Shown one piece after another: positions 7,279 to 13,852 of a stretch of DNA of 23,541 bases. The position numbers and the translations under genes were made by a program. Origin of the DNA: JAGOLU01 sp964542665. GTDB taxonomy: Bacteria; Patescibacteriota; Microgenomatia; UBA1406; GWC2-37-13. How positions within the stretch are numbered: the stretch's first letter is position 1; every line of letters starts with the position of its first letter. A model generated the notes under the pieces. It saw only the letters and a list, made by a program, of their open reading frames with translations. It did no database searches and was not told the DNA's origin. The stretch is taken from positions 1 through 23,541 of the forward strand of contig CAZIUF010000014.1 in the NCBI GenBank assembly GCA_964542665.1, given 5' to 3'.

Positions 7279-8490
7279 TTAAAATGTTAAATTTTTAACT
7301 CTAATCTTCTCAATATTTTGAATGATGAAATCTTCAGGGTCAACGATTGATTCACGGGTACTCATTTGGATAATACCAGGTTTCTTACCTTTTGTGAAAC
7401 TTCCAAATCTAGAATCGATACCTAAGGCTTTGGCAGAATTGATTGTAAGAGACATTAGGAGCTGTCTTGATGTCAGGAATGGAAACGTGTCCCTAAGTAG
7501 CGCCGCTTCGTTTCGTACATCAAGATCCATTACAGATGCGTAGCTATCGGTACCTAAAGCAAATCTAATGCCATTATCTGCGAGCATCTTTAAAGGAGGT
7601 AGAACCCCAAAAATATTTTTGTTAGACCGTGGGCACAACACAACATGAGATGACTTTTTTTTCATATCTAATATATCATCATCAGATATCTTAACACAGT
7701 GTATGTATAGGCAACTTGAATTTTTCACTTTATTCTTGAATCTCAAGGGTTTAAGTAAGTTACTTTTATAAATAGAGCCTATTGTTGGCCACAGTCTCTT
7801 CATGAGCCCGAACAATTTTCCTCTTTTGCCATTAATGAACTCAATCTCATCGCTAGATTCTTTCCAATGTATTGAGGTTGGTAATTTGTGCTTGTGATTA
7901 AAAGACACTATCCTTGTTGTTAGTTTTGATGAGACACTATAGAGCGCATGTGGTGAAGGAGCAATTTTAATTTGTTTGTTTTTTTTATTCCACATCTCTA
8001 TAAACTTCCAATCCGCTCGTTTCACTTCTGATCCAAGTCCGTCAATGAACTCCCAAAATACTACTCCTTCAAGATGAGATCTAACAAGCAATGGGAGAGT
8101 ATGTAGTGTGTTTGATACATCACCCACAGCAACTGTACCGTTGCTTTCCAGTTCTTTTACTCCTTTTTGGATCTCATTTAGATGTTCAAGCTGATTGAAT
8201 TCTTTAAATATGTCATTAAGTTTGTGTAGCCAAAAACTAAATCCTTGACCTTTAAGAGGCAACATGTTTTTTAGACCTGAAAGTTCCAAGTGTGTGTGTG
8301 CATTTATCAGACCGGGCATGAGTACTCCAGAATAACTCTCAATATACTGGCAATGTTTTTTATCGCTCTCTGTGAGATCGACTTGATAACCTACGTCCTG
8401 AATCACACCATTTTCGTCTATCATCACAAACCCCCTCTTTATTGGTTTTGCGGTAACCGGAACAACCCAGTCTGCAAGAAATATTTTCAT
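7279..8490 (-). CDS. Amidohydrolase, adenosine/SAH-deaminase type
   Basis: The 403-residue product has the complete metal set of the TrzA/MtaD/MqnX amidohydrolase branch. The metal ligands and catalytic residues seen are HTH in MPGLINAHTHLELS (H65, H67), H and E in SIHWKESSDEIEF, H in CLYIHCVKIS, and D in IRFALGTDSYAS; the substrate-binding PSPHALYSVS is also present. Known members deaminate the adenine ring of adenosine, S-adenosylhomocysteine, methylthioadenosine or aminodeoxyfutalosine to the 6-oxo form, or act on guanine. The product of such a reaction would suit the phosphorylase in the facing operon. ATG 8490 is chosen; a GTG two codons upstream (8496) is possible. It follows the AsnRS-like gene by a few bases. 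Confidence 0.86.
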   Translation of the reverse strand: MKIFLADWVVPVTAKPIKRGFVMIDENGVIQDVGYQVDLTESDKKHCQYIESYSGVLMPGLINAHTHLELSGLKNMLPLKGQGFSFWLHKLNDIFKEFNQLEHLNEIQKGVKELESNGTVAVGDVSNTLHTLPLLVRSHLEGVVFWEFIDGLGSEVKRADWKFIEMWNKKNKQIKIAPSPHALYSVSSKLTTRIVSFNHKHKLPTSIHWKESSDEIEFINGKRGKLFGLMKRLWPTIGSIYKSNLLKPLRFKNKVKNSSCLYIHCVKISDDDILDMKKKSSHVVLCPRSNKNIFGVLPPLKMLADNGIRFALGTDSYASVMDLDVRNEAALLRDTFPFLTSRQLLMSLTINSAKALGIDSRFGSFTKGKKPGIIQMSTRESIVDPEDFIIQNIEKIRVKNLTF

Positions 8491-8501
8491 ATACACTTAT
8501 A

Positions 8502-9518
8502 TCAGACAAGAATACGATCTTTCATTACAGGATATATACATGCGTCAGCAATAGCTTTCTTACAAAGCATCCATGCTACCAATCTTTCTATGCCTAGCCC
8601 AAACCCTGAGGTTGATGTGTAGTGCTTGTGCTTTCTTAATTTAAGATACCAGTCATATGCATAAGTATTATTTATCCCTTGTCTGTGCATGGATTCTATC
8701 ATTTCAGAAGATTTGTTTTGACGTTGACCAGCACCCACTATCTCACCACCAAATCCACCACATACTGAGGGAAAAATAAGGTCTGCATTTAATACCTTTT
8801 CGCTATTTAGCGGATCTGGTTTCTGATAAAATGCTACTGTATCTCTATCATAATGCGTTACCCAAACGGGCAGGCCTTTGCCGACATATTTTGCCAATGC
8901 CTGCTCACCTATGTTGGTTATAACTCTGCCAAACTTATACTTTTTATATCCAGATGTCCCAACTTTTCTGTCTAATACCTTTACTGCATCATCAAAAGTT
9001 ATAACTGGGAATTGTTCTTGTGTCGTTTTTTCAAGTGTACTGATGATCTTTTTATTGAGGTAAACCAGTCCCTCTGCGCGGGCATCTAGCACTCGCTGTG
9101 CGATAAACTTCACCAAGCTGCTAACTGTGTTGAGGCACATTTCTAGATCACCTCTTATCTCTGCTTCGCAGTGATAAAACTGATTTAGGTGTCTCGCATC
9201 TGGTTTCTCTCCTCTGAAGGAAGGCAAATAGCAGTAAACCATTTTGTAATGTTTTAATACTAGTGGCTCCATGCCAAATTGCGCAGAGTCTACGAGGTAT
9301 GCATTTTTTTTGCCAAACTTGAGCGGGAGTGCTATTGAATCTGAGCCTTTACCCATTGGAGAGGACACTCCTTGAGTGATCATATAAAGATCAACCTTAG
9401 GTGCATGAAGCTTGTTAAAATAAAGGTCGCAAGATGAGGAGATCGTGTCTCTTAGGTACACAAGATTACGGAAGTATGCACTTGTGACTAATCTATTTAT
9501 ATGTTTATAAGTTGACAT
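8502..9518 (-). CDS. AsnRS-like class II synthetase paralogue lacking anticodon-binding domain
   Basis: The 338-residue product aligns with the catalytic core of asparaginyl/aspartyl-tRNA synthetases. Motif 2 is YLPSFRGEKPDARHLNQFYH, with the ATP-binding Arg (R102) and CEAE. The strand GLPVWVTHYDRDTVAFY is typical of AsnRS. GEIVGAGQRQNK precedes motif 3, SGFGLGIERLVAWML (Arg about 312). The N-terminal OB-fold that reads the anticodon in AsnRS (about 100 residues) is absent: the protein starts right at the motif 1 region. Known stand-alone paralogues of this type include the archaeal AsnRS-derived asparagine synthetase. So it should form an aspartyl or similar adenylate and pass it to ammonia or another acceptor, not to tRNA. 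GGAG at 9523-9526 is the RBS. It is first in the minus operon. Confidence 0.87.
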   Translation of the reverse strand: MSTYKHINRLVTSAYFRNLVYLRDTISSSCDLYFNKLHAPKVDLYMITQGVSSPMGKGSDSIALPLKFGKKNAYLVDSAQFGMEPLVLKHYKMVYCYLPSFRGEKPDARHLNQFYHCEAEIRGDLEMCLNTVSSLVKFIAQRVLDARAEGLVYLNKKIISTLEKTTQEQFPVITFDDAVKVLDRKVGTSGYKKYKFGRVITNIGEQALAKYVGKGLPVWVTHYDRDTVAFYQKPDPLNSEKVLNADLIFPSVCGGFGGEIVGAGQRQNKSSEMIESMHRQGINNTYAYDWYLKLRKHKHYTSTSGFGLGIERLVAWMLCKKAIADACIYPVMKDRILV

Positions 9519-9539
9519 ACGTCTCCAATGTGATAAGCT

Positions 9540-9567
9540 ATTATAGCTGATATTATAGGTTTGTAAA
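9540..9567 (-). promoter_or_regulatory. Promoter of the minus-strand island operon
   Basis: On the minus strand, TTTACA (9567-9562), a 16-nt spacer and TATAAT (9545-9540) lie 22 nt before ATG 9518. A second TATAAT-like box lies within the spacer (ATTATA at 9552-9557 on the plus strand). Confidence 0.6.
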
Positions 9568-9617
9568 TAACCTCATTGGTCTAGATTTTACCACGTATAT
9601 CAAGACGGCTTACTCAT

Positions 9618-10181
9618 ATGGATCGAACACTTCGTCCAATAATTCCTCGGCCCCTTGAATCACCTGTATTTGATCTTTCAGCGGGCTTGAGCAGATCAAG
9701 TATCGTACGATTGTTCCCAGAAAGACATCAAAGACATGTTCATGTTCCTGAGCTTGAATCAGTAAATTGGAATCAGTTCGACTATTTTGGATGGGTAGAC
9801 TCCCAGACTAGAACTGGATATATAGTTGCTCCGTATCGTGGTAACATTGTAGGTGTTGTGCTTGATCCTACAAAGAGCACACAAAAAAATGAGGCTCAGT
9901 GCGACTTGTGTGGGGTGGTTCATAACCCAGGACATGCATGTCTATATACTGCTGGTACAGTAAACTCCAGAATTAGAGTTGGGAAGATAATTTGTACTGA
10001 TCTCTGTTGTAGTGAATATCTCAGAGGTACAAGAAATCCGACCAGGTTGCAACCAATACGCTCTACAGATCCAACCAATGAAATAGTCAATCTACAGATA
10101 AATCTTGAATCATTTCTTGATCAGATATACAGACCAAAACCTACTGAAGTATTAGGAAAAGTCTATCAGGGACACAAATAA
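9618..10181 (+). CDS. FBP/FusB-type EF-G-binding zinc-finger protein
   Basis: The 187-residue product matches the treble-clef FBP domain (C-terminal domain of FusB, the EF-G-binding fusidic-acid protection protein). From about residue 53 it reads FDYFGWVD, then YIVAPYRGNIVGVVLD, then CDLCGVVHNPGHACLYTA with C95 and C98, then VGKIICTDLCCSEYLRGT with C126 and C130/C131. The C-x-x-C plus D-x-x-C-S-x-Y-x-R-G pattern is diagnostic of this family. FusB binds EF-G and helps it leave the ribosome when stalled by drug; most other members are untested. The N-terminal 50 residues are Pro/Arg-rich with no known fold, unlike the helical half of FusB. It is divergent from the AsnRS-like gene and closest to the right attachment site. 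Confidence 0.8.
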   Translation: MDRTLRPIIPRPLESPVFDLSAGLSRSSIVRLFPERHQRHVHVPELESVNWNQFDYFGWVDSQTRTGYIVAPYRGNIVGVVLDPTKSTQKNEAQCDLCGVVHNPGHACLYTAGTVNSRIRVGKIICTDLCCSEYLRGTRNPTRLQPIRSTDPTNEIVNLQINLESFLDQIYRPKPTEVLGKVYQGHK

Positions 10182-10198
10182 AAGATACTATTGTGTTA

Positions 10199-10357
10199 TA
10201 CCGGGAAACCCTAAATCATGCCGTATCTCTGCGGCGTGCTTGCTCTAAACCAGCTAGTTGCACTTGGAAAACAACAGCATCAAGTTAATCTTCAGTCAGA
10301 CTGAGAGTTACTCAATAGTATGCGTACTGTCCATGCCAGTTCTACTTCCCGGCGGGG
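10199..10357. other. Structured noncoding segment at island right end
   Basis: No coding frame covers this stretch, but it folds well. CCGGGAA (10201-10207) can pair with TTCCCGG (10346-10352), closing the whole segment. CATGCCG/CGGCGTG (10217-10238) forms a 7-bp hairpin with one wobble. A near-perfect hairpin is centred on CAGTCAGACTG (10293-10303). The motif GGGAAACCCTAAATC (10203-10217) resembles the P3/J3-4 region of tRNA-borne group I introns, but a matching Q element and G-binding site were not found. It may be a small RNA, an intron remnant or recombinase arm sites. Orientation is unknown. Confidence 0.35.
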
Positions 10358-10376
10358 AAATCCCTTCGTTTCCGCA
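10358..10376. repeat. Right attachment site (copy of tRNA-Ser 3' end)
   Basis: The sequence is identical to 1527-1545. It is not part of a tRNA here: no acceptor 5' strand, D arm or anticodon arm precedes it. Confidence 0.87.
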
Positions 10377-10400
10377 TATTGCTCGATGAATTCCGAATAT

Positions 10401-10429
10401 TGAGAGAGTTAAATAATTTACATCTCTCA
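10401..10429 (-). terminator. Weak hairpin after the ATPase gene
   Basis: TGAGAGA (10401-10407) and TCTCTCA (10423-10429) form a 7-bp stem with a 15-nt loop just past the ATPase stop. There is no clear U-run on the minus strand, so termination is uncertain. Confidence 0.3.
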
Positions 10430-10431
10430 TG

Positions 10432-13026
10432 TTAAATCACATGTATTTCGTGTGCAACTCTTTTGTAGATCTCATCGGCGATGATCACCGTTGAGGCAAT
10501 CACAAGGAGGATAACCCAGCTGCTGAGGGCTATCGGACCGGTTTGTAAAGCAATATTGCCAAATGGCGTATATATTGCCAATATCTGAAGGATCACCTGG
10601 ATGGCTAGGGCAAAGACGATTGCACTATTGCTAAACGGCCTGCTTTTAAAGACTGACTTGTATGTTCGTATTCCAAATACACATAGCCACTGAAACAAAA
10701 CAAGCAAAATAAGGATGAGTGTCCGCGCCTCTAGGATAGAGTTCTGTTGATATCGCAAAATATATGCATAAGTCGCAAGTGTTCCGAGGGCCATCACTGA
10801 ACCAATCATAATCGACCGTATGATATGAAATGGAAACAATAGTTCGCCTTTGTATACCTGAGCATGTCTCCGTTCAACGATATCTTCTTTTTTCTCAGTA
10901 GCCATAGCTGCATTGAGGAATCCATCAGTCACGAGGTTAAGCCACAATATCTGGGCCGCTTGGAGTGGGAGGGGAAGACCGAGTGACAGTGTGCCGATGA
11001 TCAAGATGACCTCGGCAATCGACGTGGCAAAAAGAAATATGAGGACTTTACGAATATTTTCTATGACCACTCTCGCTTCGACGATGGCAGATACGATGTG
11101 CGTGAAATCATCGTCTGTGAGAATCATATCAGCAGCTTCTTTGGCAACCTCAGTACCTGTGCGTCCCATCGCTATGCCGATGTCGGATGCAGCAAGTGCG
11201 GGAGTATCGTTGACCCCATCGCCCGTCATAGCGACCTTTTTTCCCACCGCATGAAAGAGCTCAATTATTTTCAGTTTGTCCTGAGGGGTTGCTCTAGCAA
11301 TCACGCGCAGTTTATCTAGCTGGCGCTCTATATCTGCCTGTGACATTTTGAAAAAGACATCCGCCTCATACACACCCTCTTCCTTGTTGTTGATGATGCC
11401 AGTCTGGATCGCCACGAAACGTGCAGTTTCTATGTGGTCACCGGTAATCATAAGTGGAGTGATACCCAATCGCTCACATCGTTCAATCGCTTCGTAGATA
11501 TTTGGACGGACAGGATCCTCAAACTCTATGAATCCTATCATTTCGAGATTGATGATGGAGTCGTGTGAAAGTGTGGTGTTTGCTTGCAGATAGTGTTTAG
11601 CTATCGCTATGGTACGTATGCCTTCCTGAGCTGCCTCATGTATATATTTTCTGATTGATTCATTGTGATCGGTGACGCTCATGCTCAGTAGCACTTCGGG
11701 CGCTCCTTTCACATATACAACTGGCACGCCATCCTCACTATATAGTTTGGCGCTAAACTTATACCTTGAGTCAAATGGTATCTCATCAGTTGGCTCAAGG
11801 ACAAGTTCCGGTGAGAGAAGTGATCTTCGTTGCACTTCATTTTGGATTTCAATATCAAGCGCATCTCCAATGATTCTCCCATCATCGAGCCGGCGTACTT
11901 CGCATGTTTTTGCCGCAGCCATCAGTACGCGGTTGTCATACGTATCGTCAGTTTCTTGGACTACATTTTTATTGAATGGAACTATCCTACGAATCGTGAG
12001 TTTACCCTCTGTCAGGGTGCCTGTTTTATCAGTACAAATGACCGAAATACCTGCGAGACTCGCCGCAGAGGGCAGGTTGCGGAGCAGAGCTTTGCCTTGG
12101 CCAACTCGATATGCACCGATTGCAAGAGCGATCGTCACTACGATAGGAAGTCCAGATGGGATGACCGATACACCAAGGGAGATAGACGTCTCCAAAATAT
12201 GCCACACATCGTGTCCCCGAATGACGCCCAGACTGACCGTCGTGGTGCATACAATCACCGTCATTAAAAGTATAGCGAGCGTCAGAGCGTGTATTTTTTC
12301 TTCTAATATTTTTGGCTTTCCCATGACTTTCCCGACATCTGTTTTGATCTGTCCGATCAATGTCCGATCACCTATGGCGGTCACCAGCATCGTGCCCTTG
12401 CCTGATGATACGGTGCACGATCGAAAAATGAGGTGTTTACCGTCTGGCCTTTCTTGGTTGATGTGATTGAGCGCGTTTCTTAGAGAAATGCTGTCGTCAT
12501 GAAAACGAAAAGCGTGTTTTTCGACTGGATAGGATTCGCCGGTGATCGATGCTTCGGTGACTTGCAATCGTGTGGCATGCGTCATCACTCCATCTGCCGG
12601 CACAACATCACCATCGTACAACTCAACAATATCTCCTAGAACTACTTCATCTGTCAAGATAGTCACATCCATACCATTTCGTTTTACTACTGTTTTGGTG
12701 GCTGTCAGTTTTTGGAGCGAGGAAATGATTTTTTTTGCACGTCCCTCTTCAACAAAACCTACGCACGCATTCACTAATAACACGATGAAGATAACTGCAG
12801 CATCTGAATATTCTTGGGTGATGATCGATATGCCAACGACAATCAGCAATATCCACACAAGCGGAGAAGTGAACTGCCTTGCAAATCGTAATAGCGCTGA
12901 GGGCTCACGTTGTCGTGAAAGTGCGTTTGTTCCGTGAGTTCGACGTGAGTCGTCAACTTCAGAGGTAGTAAGTCCTTGCGATGTGTGAAGTGAGATGAGT
13001 TCTTCCATGCGGTAGTTTGATGCCAT
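10432..13026 (-). CDS. P-type cation-transporting ATPase (P2-like)
   Basis: The 864-residue membrane pump has all core motifs. TGES (162-165) is in the actuator domain; DKTGTLT is at D333, the phosphorylated Asp; MTGDGVNDTPALAASDIGIAMG is the hinge. M6 carries NLVTDGF and about ten membrane helices are visible, two before and two after the actuator, then six at the end. The layout is that of SERCA/PMCA-like P2 pumps. Ion-site residues differ: M4 reads IPSGLP (Ser291 for the Ca2+-binding Glu of PEGLP), and M5 reads ATSIAEV where SERCA has SSNVGEV. Ca2+ is therefore not assured; Na+, K+, Mg2+ or H+ export are possible. It lies outside the island and faces it, so before integration it faced tRNA-Ser. 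Confidence 0.92.
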   Translation of the reverse strand: MASNYRMEELISLHTSQGLTTSEVDDSRRTHGTNALSRQREPSALLRFARQFTSPLVWILLIVVGISIITQEYSDAAVIFIVLLVNACVGFVEEGRAKKIISSLQKLTATKTVVKRNGMDVTILTDEVVLGDIVELYDGDVVPADGVMTHATRLQVTEASITGESYPVEKHAFRFHDDSISLRNALNHINQERPDGKHLIFRSCTVSSGKGTMLVTAIGDRTLIGQIKTDVGKVMGKPKILEEKIHALTLAILLMTVIVCTTTVSLGVIRGHDVWHILETSISLGVSVIPSGLPIVVTIALAIGAYRVGQGKALLRNLPSAASLAGISVICTDKTGTLTEGKLTIRRIVPFNKNVVQETDDTYDNRVLMAAAKTCEVRRLDDGRIIGDALDIEIQNEVQRRSLLSPELVLEPTDEIPFDSRYKFSAKLYSEDGVPVVYVKGAPEVLLSMSVTDHNESIRKYIHEAAQEGIRTIAIAKHYLQANTTLSHDSIINLEMIGFIEFEDPVRPNIYEAIERCERLGITPLMITGDHIETARFVAIQTGIINNKEEGVYEADVFFKMSQADIERQLDKLRVIARATPQDKLKIIELFHAVGKKVAMTGDGVNDTPALAASDIGIAMGRTGTEVAKEAADMILTDDDFTHIVSAIVEARVVIENIRKVLIFLFATSIAEVILIIGTLSLGLPLPLQAAQILWLNLVTDGFLNAAMATEKKEDIVERRHAQVYKGELLFPFHIIRSIMIGSVMALGTLATYAYILRYQQNSILEARTLILILLVLFQWLCVFGIRTYKSVFKSRPFSNSAIVFALAIQVILQILAIYTPFGNIALQTGPIALSSWVILLVIASTVIIADEIYKRVAHEIHVI

Positions 13027-13040
13027 TTATTCTACCAGAT

Positions 13041-13082
13041 AGAAAATAAGCCATAACTCGATAAGGTTCTGCATGGCTTATT
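13041..13082 (-). terminator. Terminator of the surface-protein/sortase operon
   Basis: AATAAGCCAT (13045-13054) and ATGGCTTATT (13073-13082) form a perfect 10-bp stem with an 18-nt loop, followed on the minus strand by TTTTCT. It sits after the second sortase stop and before the ATPase start. The loop is long for a classical terminator. Confidence 0.55.
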
Positions 13083-13110
13083 CACATCCAAGTCAATGAG
13101 AAGCAATGAT

Positions 13111-13181
13111 TCAAGGGACAATCTCCACAATATCAGCCACGACGATAAGGCGATTGAGAGTGGTGCCTGGTGGCCAACAAG
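13111..13181 (-). CDS. Second sortase, C-terminal fragment cut by assembly gap
   Basis: Read on the minus strand, the bases next to the N run encode CWPPGTTLNRLIVVADIVEI followed by VP and a TGA stop (13113-13111). This is the end of a sortase: the catalytic Cys in C-W-P-P-G-T-T and the catalytic Arg seven residues after the second Pro (N-R-L-I-V). It repeats the end of the complete sortase upstream (MTCWPPGTTLKRLLVTA) but is a different sequence with its own tail. So a second sortase gene, about 200 codons if of normal length, is mostly hidden in the 10-N gap, whose true length must be larger. The two genes would be in tandem on one transcript. Confidence 0.8.
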
Positions 13182-13191
13182 NNNNNNNNNN
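13182..13191. other. Assembly gap (10 N)
   Basis: Ten N bases. The same near-identical sortase 3' sequence lies just left of the gap (13153-13181) and at 13247-13277, so the assembly probably broke in a tandem repeat. The gap length is a placeholder. Confidence 0.97.
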
Positions 13192-13216
13192 ATTTTTTGA
13201 TGGATAGAGTTAGTGA

Positions 13217-13852
13217 TCATTTTTTGAGAGTGGCGGTGACTAACAAACGCTTGAGAGTAGTGCCAGGTGGCCAACAAGTCATGAGTGTAAGGGTTTTCCA
13301 ACCGTCGTTGCTTGGTGAAAGATGGCTTACTTCTGTAGGATCTACATACTTGAGCTCTCTTACTTTATAGGCGTAAAGCTGATCTTTATAGTAGATATTG
13401 ATCACGTCCCCCTTGACCAGTTTATAAAGAAGATAGAATATTGCGTTGTACTGATTGGCTTCATACCAGTTCCCGGCGGAGTGGGCAAATATGAACATAT
13501 TGCCCGTTTCTCCGGGTAGCACAGTTCCTTGTGCGTGCGCTACACCCTTGGTGAGGGCGCGCTGATATATATCCTCTTTCAGTGGATCGACATTGGCTAT
13601 TACTCGAGCATTTGCCTTGATTTTAGGTATCACAATACCGAAGTTTTTATCAAGTGGAGCGATCTCCTTTTGCGTTGATGCAGTTTGCGAATCCAGACGG
13701 TACATCGCTTCTTGCCGCGCAACAGGGAGAAAGGTCAAGGTGAGAAGGGTAAGGCCACTAATCAAGGTGAGGATGCCCACAATGATAAGTATCTGCTCAA
13801 GTAGTCTCTTATGATGCTTTTTTGGCTTGATTTCTTTTTCTGTAGATGACAT
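13217..13852 (-). CDS. Sortase (membrane-anchored cysteine transpeptidase)
   Basis: The 211-residue product starts with a basic segment (MSSTEKEIKPKKHHKRLLEQ) and one membrane helix (about 21-43), leaving the catalytic domain outside. Catalytic residues are H124 in MFIFAHSAGNWYE, C193 in TLMTCWPPGTTLKR and R202. The T-L-x-T-C signature and IPKIKANARVI strand are standard for sortases; the length and His context fit classes D/E. It cuts an LP-x-T-G-like sorting signal and links the protein to the envelope. An LPGTG signal is present in the product of the gene just upstream, the likely substrate. The ATG lies 44 nt inside the end of the surface-protein gene, so translation is coupled. Stop TGA 13219-13217. 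Confidence 0.92.
   Translation of the reverse strand: MSSTEKEIKPKKHHKRLLEQILIIVGILTLISGLTLLTLTFLPVARQEAMYRLDSQTASTQKEIAPLDKNFGIVIPKIKANARVIANVDPLKEDIYQRALTKGVAHAQGTVLPGETGNMFIFAHSAGNWYEANQYNAIFYLLYKLVKGDVINIYYKDQLYAYKVRELKYVDPTEVSHLSPSNDGWKTLTLMTCWPPGTTLKRLLVTATLKK

Larger units (their letters stand above)
1527..10376. mobile_element. Genomic island integrated at tRNA-Ser
   Basis: A 19-bp exact direct repeat brackets the region: 1527-1545, covering the T loop to the end of tRNA-Ser, and 10358-10376. The bases flanking the repeat differ, so it is exactly 19 bp. This is the usual product of site-specific integration by a tyrosine recombinase into a tRNA 3' end. The enclosed 8.8 kb is visibly more AT-rich than the flanks (for example about 32% GC in 2641-2700 against 53% in 11281-11340). 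It carries ten genes in two convergent operons plus one gene near the right end. No integrase, excisionase, transposase or relaxase is recognisable, so it is either non-autonomous, mobilised in trans, or has lost its recombinase. Confidence 0.85.

Noticed and set aside
1546..10357. An integrase or transposase gene inside the island
   Set aside because: All sizeable frames were assigned to metabolic families; none shows a tyrosine- or serine-recombinase, DDE or relaxase motif.
10182..10376. tmRNA or a second tRNA-Ser at the island right end
   Set aside because: Only the 19-bp tRNA 3' end is present; no acceptor 5' strand, tag reading frame or other tRNA arms are found.
11672..12466. 264-codon plus-strand frame over the P-type ATPase
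   Set aside because: It is antisense to motif-rich ATPase sequence and has a Ser/Arg-rich composition with no family features.
13032..13301. Minus-strand frame crossing the 13182-13191 gap
   Set aside because: It reads through placeholder Ns and lies out of frame with two sortase coding sequences.
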